A stretch of 28,375 nt of DNA from assembly GCA_964582785.1 (NCBI GenBank), contig CAZOTT010000027.1:1-28375 (forward strand), read 5' to 3'. Shown in pieces: positions 19,061 to 25,004 of the stretch. How positions within the stretch are numbered: the stretch's first letter is position 1; each line of letters begins with the position of its first letter. The position numbers and the translations under genes were made by a program. The stretch is from JAMOQA01 sp964582785. Lineage in GTDB: Bacteria > Acidobacteriota > Polarisedimenticolia > J045. Under the pieces are notes generated by a model. It searched no databases. It was not told the DNA's origin and saw only the letters and a list, made by a program, of their open reading frames with translations.

Positions 19061-22003
19061 ATGGTGCGCGGGTTGCGGGCGGTCCTGCTCTCCGTTCTCG
19101 GGCTGGTCACGGTCGCCGCCGGGCCGGCCCCGGCGCAGGTCGGGGGAGAACCGTTCGGCCGGAACAAGGTGGGCTGGCGGTCGTTCGCCTGGCGGGTCGT
19201 CGAGACCGACCACCTGGCAATTCACTTCTACGCGGGGGAGGAATCGCTGGTCCCGGAGGTGGCCGCGGAGGCGGAGAGCGCCTGGGCGGACATCGCGGAG
19301 GTCCTCGGCCCGGGGCCGGGACGGAAGGTCCCGCTGCTCCTCTATGCCACCCACGCCGACATGGAACAGACGAACGTCTACCCGTGGCACGTCCCGGAGG
19401 CCGTCGCGGGCTTCGCCGAGCCGTTCCGCAACCGGGTCGTCATCCCGGCGGACCTGCCCGCCGACGAACGGTACCACCTGCTGCGCCACGAGCTCACCCA
19501 CGTCTTCGAGTTCGAGATCCTCTACGCCGGGTCCGCCCAGCGGATGCTGCGGGGCCACGCGCCGCTCTGGTTGATGGAGGGGCTCGCCTCCTGGCTGGGG
19601 CGCGACGAGACGGCCCTCGACCGGATGGTGATCCGGGACGCTGTCCTGGCCAACCGCGTCCCCTCGCTGCGGGAACTGGACCGGCTCGACTACCTGACCT
19701 ACCGCTTCGGTCACGCGATCTTCGACTGGATCGTCGAGACCCGGGGGACGGAGGGAATCCGCGACCTGCTCGCGGCGTTCCGGCGGGAACTGCTGGCGGG
19801 GAACGTCGAGGCGGCCGTCCGGGAAGCCCTCGGGATCGACGTGGACACCTTCGACCGCCGGTTCTCCCGCTGGCTGCGCCGGCGTTACCTGCCCCTGCTC
19901 GAGAACCGCCGCTTCCCGGACGAGGTCGCCGTGCCGCTCGGTTCGCCGCGGCCGGGCACCCGGTTCCTCTCGCCGGTGCCCAGCCCCGCCGGCGAGCTGG
20001 TCGCCGCGATCCGGGAGGGACGCGAGGGAAGCGACGTGGTCCTGCTCGACGCCCGCACCGGGACCGTCGACCGGGTCCTCTTCCGCGGCGCCGGCCACGC
20101 CCGTGACCGGCTGGTCAGCCGGGCCTGGCGCCTGCGCCGGGACCTCGGCTGGTCCCGGGACGGAACCCGCCTCGCCTTCTTCCTCCGCCGGGAGAACCAC
20201 TACCTCCTCCGGGTCGTTTCGGTCGCGACCGGCCGCACGGTGCGGGACGCGGTGCTGCCGCCCGGGCTGGCGGATCCCGCCTCCCCTTCCTTCCTCGACG
20301 CGGACACGGTGGTCTTCTCCGCGAACCGGGACGGCCGCTGGGACCTCTGGCGCTGGCAGCCGGGCCGCGATCGCCCCCGGCGGCTCACCGACGACCCGGC
20401 GGTGGACGCGGACCCCGTCGTCGACCCCGCCGGCAGGAGGATCGCCTGGGTCCGCCGGGAAGGAACCCACGACAAGCTGTGGGTGCTCGAGGTCACCGAT
20501 CCCGGGTCCGCCCGGCCCCTGACCCGGGGCGCCTGCACCGACGTCCTGCCCTCCTTCTCCCGGGACGGCCGCCTGGTCTACTTCTCCTCGGCGCGGGGTC
20601 CCGACCAGGCCTGGAACCTCCACCGGGTGGATCTCGACGGGGGCCGGATCGAGCGCCTGACCGACCTGGCGACCGGGGGGTTCTCGCCGGCGGCGCTGCC
20701 GCCGGACGGGGAGGGGCATCCCCGGCTGCTGTTCACCGGTTTCCTCGAGGGAAGCTTCCGGCTGTTCGTCCTGCGCCTCGACGATCCCTCCGTGGAGCAG
20801 GCCCGGGCCGCCGGGGAGCGGGAGGACGCCTGCCCCGTCACCCCGGAGCGGCCCTTCGCCGTGCCGCTTCACCCTCCCGTGGACGTGGCCGCGGCCCGGC
20901 CCTGGCGCCCGCGGTTCGACCTGGACGTTCCGGACGTCACCCTCGGGGTCGCCGACGACGGGACCTTCCTCACGGCGACGACCCTCGGCTTCACCGACCT
21001 CTTCGGCGACCGGCGGATCCTCGTGCGGGCCGACACCTACTCCGACTGGTCCGACCTGGACGTGGCCTGGATCGACCTGTCCGGCCGGCTCGACTGGGCG
21101 GTCCGCTTCCGGGACGACCGGGAGTCGTGGCGCACCGGCCCGTGGGATCCCTCGAGCTGGGGGGGCGAGTGGAGCCTGACCACGCTGGAAGGAACCGCCT
21201 CCTGGCCCTTCTCCTCCCTCCTGCGGCTGGAGGGCACCCTCGGCTTCGCCCGGCGCCGGATGGACGTGCCCTGGATCGCCGCCGACGGTTCCGCCGCCGG
21301 GATCGCCCGGACCTCGGACGACTATCCCTACCTCTCCCTCGACCTGGTCGGCGACACGGTCCGCTGGCAGCCCTTCGGTCCCTGGCAGGGACACCGGTTC
21401 CGGCTCGGGATCACGGCATGGACGTTCGTCTCCGGGGACCGGGACGGCACCACGGGCCGCACCTACCGGCTCGACTTCCGGGGCTACCGGCGGATCACGG
21501 CCCGGAGCCTCGTGGCCTTCCGGCTGGCGGGGGTCGTCCAGTCCGGCGAGGGAGGGACCCTCCGGGCGATCGGCGGGCTCGACGAGCTGCGAGGGTACCG
21601 CTTCCGGGAGTTCGTCGGGGATTCCGCGGCCCTCGCCGGCGTGGAACTGCGCTTCCCCCTGCTCGACGCGATCCGCTTCCCCTGGGGCGGCCGCCTCGGC
21701 CCGGTCCGCGGGACGATCTTCCTCGACGCCGGCGCGGCCTGGTTCGAGGACGCCCTGCACGTCGATACCCGCACCGGCCGCCTCGCCCGGGGACGGGCGG
21801 CCTGGGACCCGGACCTCGGCGTCCTGCGGGAGTTCCGCACCCGGGACGACGACGGCCGCTGGCGGGACCTCCACGGCTCCGCCGGTGTCGCCCTCCGGGT
21901 ACCCCTCCTCGGCCTGCCCTGCACCTGGTCCTTCGCCCGCCGCTACGACGGGAAGGGTCTCGGCTCCACCCGCACCGACTTCTACATCACCTGGGCCTGG
22001 TGA
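19061..22003 (+). CDS. Metalloprotease / beta-propeller / Omp85-like barrel fusion protein
   Basis: A 980-residue envelope protein with three apparent modules. After a signal peptide (about 1-25, ending APAQ) comes a peptidase MA-like gluzincin domain with zinc ligands His143, His147 (HELTH) and Glu173 (LMEGLAS) and catalytic Glu144. Residues about 300-590 contain PD40/TolB-like propeller blades such as VVFSANRDGRWDLWRW and LVYFSSARGPDQAWNLHRVD. The last ~350 residues look like an outer-membrane barrel with an Omp85-style block (GGLDELRGYRFREFVGDSAALAGVELRFPLLD) and a terminal aromatic (DFYITWAW). It probably sits in the outer membrane with the protease facing the periplasm. Substrate unknown. 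Module identities are from motifs; the domain boundaries are estimates. Confidence 0.82.
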   Translation: MVRGLRAVLLSVLGLVTVAAGPAPAQVGGEPFGRNKVGWRSFAWRVVETDHLAIHFYAGEESLVPEVAAEAESAWADIAEVLGPGPGRKVPLLLYATHADMEQTNVYPWHVPEAVAGFAEPFRNRVVIPADLPADERYHLLRHELTHVFEFEILYAGSAQRMLRGHAPLWLMEGLASWLGRDETALDRMVIRDAVLANRVPSLRELDRLDYLTYRFGHAIFDWIVETRGTEGIRDLLAAFRRELLAGNVEAAVREALGIDVDTFDRRFSRWLRRRYLPLLENRRFPDEVAVPLGSPRPGTRFLSPVPSPAGELVAAIREGREGSDVVLLDARTGTVDRVLFRGAGHARDRLVSRAWRLRRDLGWSRDGTRLAFFLRRENHYLLRVVSVATGRTVRDAVLPPGLADPASPSFLDADTVVFSANRDGRWDLWRWQPGRDRPRRLTDDPAVDADPVVDPAGRRIAWVRREGTHDKLWVLEVTDPGSARPLTRGACTDVLPSFSRDGRLVYFSSARGPDQAWNLHRVDLDGGRIERLTDLATGGFSPAALPPDGEGHPRLLFTGFLEGSFRLFVLRLDDPSVEQARAAGEREDACPVTPERPFAVPLHPPVDVAAARPWRPRFDLDVPDVTLGVADDGTFLTATTLGFTDLFGDRRILVRADTYSDWSDLDVAWIDLSGRLDWAVRFRDDRESWRTGPWDPSSWGGEWSLTTLEGTASWPFSSLLRLEGTLGFARRRMDVPWIAADGSAAGIARTSDDYPYLSLDLVGDTVRWQPFGPWQGHRFRLGITAWTFVSGDRDGTTGRTYRLDFRGYRRITARSLVAFRLAGVVQSGEGGTLRAIGGLDELRGYRFREFVGDSAALAGVELRFPLLDAIRFPWGGRLGPVRGTIFLDAGAAWFEDALHVDTRTGRLARGRAAWDPDLGVLREFRTRDDDGRWRDLHGSAGVALRVPLLGLPCTWSFARRYDGKGLGSTRTDFYITWAW

Positions 22004-22036
22004 CCTCCCGGCCCGGGCCCGGTGACCTCTCGTACC

Positions 22037-22187
22037 GGGAGGTGCGCCGGGAACGGGGGTCGAATCCTCAACCGATGGTTCCGGAAGGATTTCCGGAGGG
22101 GCGACCGGTGCGGTGGGCGGCGGCGGAAGGGCCTTTCACGCCCGGCGTTTCCGCGGAGACCCGGCCCCCGTTCCCGGCGCACCTCCC
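22037..22187. repeat. Palindromic ~150-bp repeat element, copy 1 (upstream of lexA)
   Basis: Perfect 23-bp terminal inverted repeats (22037-22059 and 22165-22187) whose core reads GGAGGTGCGCCGGGAACGGG. The interior contains further hairpins, for example CCGGAA-GGAT-TTCCGG (22081-22096). A second, diverged copy with the same ends and similar interior lies in imuB at 24252-24401. It occupies most of the gap between the barrel fusion gene and the lexA promoter. No target duplication is visible. It looks like a small non-autonomous mobile palindrome. Confidence 0.8.
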
Positions 22188-22220
22188 ACCTCCCGGGGCG
22201 GGCGGGTTTCCCTCCCGCAC

Positions 22221-22249
22221 TTGCAAGGCAGACAATTGTCTGGTATTCA
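22221..22249 (+). promoter_or_regulatory. lexA promoter with LexA-type operator in the spacer
   Basis: TTGCAA (22221-22226) and TATTCA (22244-22249) are separated by exactly 17 bp. A perfect 14-bp palindrome, CAGACAATTGTCTG (22229-22242), lies wholly in the spacer. A repressor bound there would block RNA polymerase, so this is the likely autoregulatory SOS box for the lexA-imuA-imuB-dnaE2 operon. It is unlike the E. coli and Bacillus boxes. Confidence 0.75.
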
Positions 22250-22290
22250 TGGAGACGTCCTCCCTCCCCCGGGAGGCCGCGGAGCGCGCA

Positions 22291-22920
22291 ATGGCCTACA
22301 CCCCTCCCGGTGAAACGCGGCGGCGGGTCTACCGCTGGGTCCGCGACCGGCTCCTGGCCGGCGCCCCTCCCACCGTGCGGGAGGTCCAGGAGCGGTTCGG
22401 CTTCCGGGCCGTGGAAACGGCCCGGGCGCACCTCGAGGCCCTCGTCCGGGAAGGACTGCTGGTCAAGGTCCCCGGCAGGGCCCGGGGGTACCGGCTTCCC
22501 GGCGCCCCGCCCCGGCTCGTCCCCCTCCTCGGGCGGGTCCCGGCGGGGGGCCCGGAGGTCGCCGTGGAAGATCCCGAGGGGTGGCTGCCGGCAGGGGCCC
22601 GGTCCTCCGCCGACGAGCTCTTCGCCCTCCGGGTCCGGGGAGAAAGCATGACCGGGGCGGGCATCCTCCCCGGGGACATCGTCGTCGTGCGGCGGCAGGA
22701 CCACGCCCGGGAAGGGGAAATCGTCGTCGCCCTCGTCGGCGACGAGGCCACGGTCAAGGTCTTCCGGCGGCGGGGGAAGCAGGTCGTGCTCGAACCGGCC
22801 AACCCCGCCTTCACCCCCCTCCTCCCCGATCCCCGGGAACTCCGCATCCTCGGGCGGGTCATCGAGGTGCGCCGCTACCTGGACGAGCCCCCGCCCCTTC
22901 TCGAACCGCCTCCCGCGTGA
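22291..22920 (+). CDS. lexA: LexA SOS repressor
   Basis: A 209-residue repressor/autoprotease. The N-terminal winged helix includes RRRVYRWVRDRLLAGAPPTVREVQERFGF. The S24 peptidase half has the Ala85-Gly86 cleavage site (VPAGGP) and the catalytic dyad Ser119 (GESMTG) and Lys156 (ATVKVF), the same numbers as in E. coli LexA. That numbering supports ATG 22291. An in-frame ATG at 22249 overlaps the promoter -10 and would lie upstream of the predicted transcript start. CGGAG at 22280-22284 serves as ribosome site. RecA-stimulated self-cleavage would release the operator and induce the mutagenesis genes downstream. Confidence 0.95.
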   Translation: MAYTPPGETRRRVYRWVRDRLLAGAPPTVREVQERFGFRAVETARAHLEALVREGLLVKVPGRARGYRLPGAPPRLVPLLGRVPAGGPEVAVEDPEGWLPAGARSSADELFALRVRGESMTGAGILPGDIVVVRRQDHAREGEIVVALVGDEATVKVFRRRGKQVVLEPANPAFTPLLPDPRELRILGRVIEVRRYLDEPPPLLEPPPA

Positions 22921-22939
22921 CGGCGGCAGGGTGTCGGCG

Positions 22940-23611
22940 ATGCGCGTCCCGTCCCGCGGGTCCGGGTCCCCTTCCCTCGACCTCGCCGCCCTCGCCCGGC
23001 GCGGGGTCCGCCCGGCCCGCGCCCTGGCCGCCCGGGGAACGGGGGGCGACACGCCCCGCTGGCATCTCGACGAGGTCACGGGCCGGCTCGTCGAGCTTTC
23101 CGGCGCGGGGGCCGGCGCCTGGCTCACCGCGGCCATGTCCCTCGTCGCCGGGACCCAGCGGCGGGGAGAACCGGTCGCCTGGGTGACCCTGCGGGGGTCC
23201 TTCTTCTTTCCCCCGGACGCCGCCCGGCACGGCGTGGACCTCGCGGCCCTCCCGGTGATCCTGGCCCCCGGGGCGGCCGCCGCCGGGGCCGCGGCCGAGA
23301 GGCTGCTTCGCTCCGGGGCCTTCGGGCTGGTCGTCCTCGACCTGGTTCCCGCGGGCGACGACCTGCCGGCCCCCCTGGTCCCCCGGCTCGCCGCCCTCGC
23401 GGAGCGGCACGGGACGGCCGTCCTCTGTCTCACCGCCAAACCCGCCGCCGCCCCCTCCCTCGGCCCCCTGGTTTCCCTGCGGTGCGAGGCGCGGCGGGAG
23501 GGCCTCGGCCCCGGCCCGGTCCCCTGCCGGGTGACCGCCCTGCGGGATCGCCGCCGGGGCCGCCCCTGGACCCACGTGGAGGCGTTCCGTGGACCGGCTG
23601 GCCTGCATTGA
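22940..23611 (+). CDS. imuA: ImuA-like RecA-fold mutasome protein
   Basis: A 223-residue RecA-like protein in the position expected for ImuA between lexA and imuB. The fold is suggested by GRLVELSGAGAGAWLTAAMSL, where the Walker A loop lacks the GK[ST] needed to bind ATP, and by the Walker B-like strand FGLVVLDLV. ImuA proteins assist translesion synthesis by ImuB and DnaE2 and are typically degenerate in this way. ATG 22940 is preferred, with GGCAGG about ten bases upstream; GTG 22931 in the same frame is possible. Its 3' end overlaps the imuB start by 23 bases. Sequence similarity is weak; the assignment leans on context. Confidence 0.8.
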   Translation: MRVPSRGSGSPSLDLAALARRGVRPARALAARGTGGDTPRWHLDEVTGRLVELSGAGAGAWLTAAMSLVAGTQRRGEPVAWVTLRGSFFFPPDAARHGVDLAALPVILAPGAAAAGAAAERLLRSGAFGLVVLDLVPAGDDLPAPLVPRLAALAERHGTAVLCLTAKPAAAPSLGPLVSLRCEARREGLGPGPVPCRVTALRDRRRGRPWTHVEAFRGPAGLH

Positions 23612-25004
23612 TGCGGCCGGGGGAGAGCCGCCGGACCTTCCCCGCCGCCTGGCCCGCTTTTCCCCGGGGGTGGAACCCCTTCCCGGCGCACCCGGCACCT
23701 GCTGGGTGGATCCCCGGGGGCTCGTCCCCCTCTGGCCGTCCCTCGCCGCCTGGGCCCGGGAGGTCCACGACCACCTCGCGGCGCGGCACGGGAGAGTCGC
23801 GGTGGTCGTCGGCTTCACCCGCCTCGGCACCCTGGCGATCGCGCGGGACGGCCGGGGGGTGCGGATCCTCGACGATCCCGGCGCCGAGCAGCGGCTGGCC
23901 CGCCGGGTCCCCCTTCCCCGCCTTCTCCTGCCCCCCGCGACCCTCGAGCAGCTCGACCGTCTCGGGATCCGCACCGTCGGCGATCTTCTCTCCCTGCCCC
24001 CCGGGGGGATCCGGGAGCGCTGGGGAGAACCCCTCCACCGCCTGCGCCTGCTCGCCGGCGGCGAGCTGGAGATCCCCTTCTCTCCCGCGCCCCCGCCCCG
24101 GGAGTTCCGCCGGGAACTCGACCTCGATCCCCCGGAAAGGGACGCCGGGCGCCTGCTCCACCGGATCGCCTCGCTGCTCGATCCCCTCCTCGACGAGCTG
24201 GCCGCCGCCGGGCTTGCCGCCGCCGGCCTCGTGCTGACCCTCCGGCCGGACGGAGGTGCGCCGGGAACGGGGGTCGACCAGGCAACCCGTTGGAACGAAA
24301 GGACCTGCCCGGAGAGGCCGCCCGGTGCCGGAAAGCGGCGGAACCTCCCCGGAATCCCGGGACTTCCGGGGCGCGCCGGGCCCCGTTCCCGGCGCACCTC
24401 CCGGGTGCTGCGGGCCGCCCGGCCCGGCCTCGACCGCCGGCGCCTGCTCGAGCTCGTCCGGCTCCGCCTCGAGGCCGATCCCCCCGGCGGCCCGGTGGCG
24501 GGAATCTCCCTCGAGCTGCTCCCCGCCCCCGCCGAGGAGGAGCAGCCCTCCCTCTTCGCCGTCGCCCGGGGACGGGACCTCGCCGCCGCCGAGCGGGCCC
24601 TCGACCGGGTCCGGGCCGCGCTGGGAGAAGCCGCGGTGGTCCGGGCCCGCCTCGCCGACGGCCACCTTCCCGAGGCCTCCTTCCTCTGGGTTCCCCTGGA
24701 CCGGCTCCGCCCTCCCCGGCCCCCCGCCGGGACGGAACGGACGCTCGTCCGGCGACTCCTCGACACCCCCGCTCCCCTGCCCGCCTTTCCCCGCCTTCCC
24801 CGGCCGGGGCGGGGGCCGTGGCTTCCCGGGGCCGGGGAAGGTGTTCTCACCCTCCTCGCCGGGCCCCACGTCCTCTCCGGCGGCTGGTGGGACCGGCCGT
24901 TCCACCGGGAATACGGCTGGGCATGCACTCCCCGGGGAGACCTGCTGTGGGTGTTCCGCGACCGGGCCTGCCGGCGGTTCTACCTGGCGGGCCGGCTGGA
25001 GTGA
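23589..25004 (+). CDS. imuB: ImuB, Y-family polymerase-like mutasome adaptor
   Basis: A 471-residue protein related to Y-family polymerases that links DnaE2 to the sliding clamp. It begins DRLACIDAAG as ImuB proteins do. A helix-hairpin-helix region follows (LDRLGIRTVGDLLSLPP). The clamp-binding pentapeptide Gln319-Pro-Ser-Leu-Phe323 is present, and the typical C-terminus SGGWWDRPFHREY...LLWVFRDRACRRFYLAGR is intact. The full set of polymerase acidic residues is not identifiable, as expected for a catalytically dead adaptor. Residues 222-271 are an in-frame palindromic repeat insertion between LTLRPD and RVLRAARPGLDRRRLLELVRL. The start is GTG 23589; the stop overlaps the dnaE2 start. Confidence 0.9.
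   Translation: MDRLACIDAAGGEPPDLPRRLARFSPGVEPLPGAPGTCWVDPRGLVPLWPSLAAWAREVHDHLAARHGRVAVVVGFTRLGTLAIARDGRGVRILDDPGAEQRLARRVPLPRLLLPPATLEQLDRLGIRTVGDLLSLPPGGIRERWGEPLHRLRLLAGGELEIPFSPAPPPREFRRELDLDPPERDAGRLLHRIASLLDPLLDELAAAGLAAAGLVLTLRPDGGAPGTGVDQATRWNERTCPERPPGAGKRRNLPGIPGLPGRAGPRSRRTSRVLRAARPGLDRRRLLELVRLRLEADPPGGPVAGISLELLPAPAEEEQPSLFAVARGRDLAAAERALDRVRAALGEAAVVRARLADGHLPEASFLWVPLDRLRPPRPPAGTERTLVRRLLDTPAPLPAFPRLPRPGRGPWLPGAGEGVLTLLAGPHVLSGGWWDRPFHREYGWACTPRGDLLWVFRDRACRRFYLAGRLE
24252..24401. repeat. Palindromic ~150-bp repeat element, copy 2 (in frame within imuB)
   Basis: Perfect 21-bp terminal inverted repeats (24252-24272 and 24381-24401) identical to the corresponding part of copy 1, with a diverged but alignable interior in the same orientation. 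The element is exactly 150 bp, begins on a codon boundary and reads as 50 stop-free codons (residues 222-271 of ImuB) rich in Pro, Gly and Arg. It interrupts a conserved stretch of ImuB without breaking the frame. Confidence 0.8.

Noticed and set aside
22054..22070. GGGTCGAATCC resembling a tRNA T-arm
   Set aside because: No acceptor, D- or anticodon arm can be built around it, and the sequence is not kept in the second copy of the palindromic element.
22249..22290. Upstream ATG (22249) as the lexA start
   Set aside because: It overlaps the -10 element, so it would precede the transcript start, and only ATG 22291 gives Ser119/Lys156 numbering matching E. coli LexA.
23670..23690. TTCCCGGCGCACC in the 5' part of imuB, matching part of the palindrome arm
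   Set aside because: Only about a dozen bases match, there is no inverted partner nearby, and it lies in normal ImuB coding sequence.
22037..24401. Composite transposon carrying lexA-imuA bounded by the two palindromes
   Set aside because: No transposase is present and copy 2 lies inside imuB, so excision of the segment would truncate a gene that is intact here; two independent insertions are simpler.
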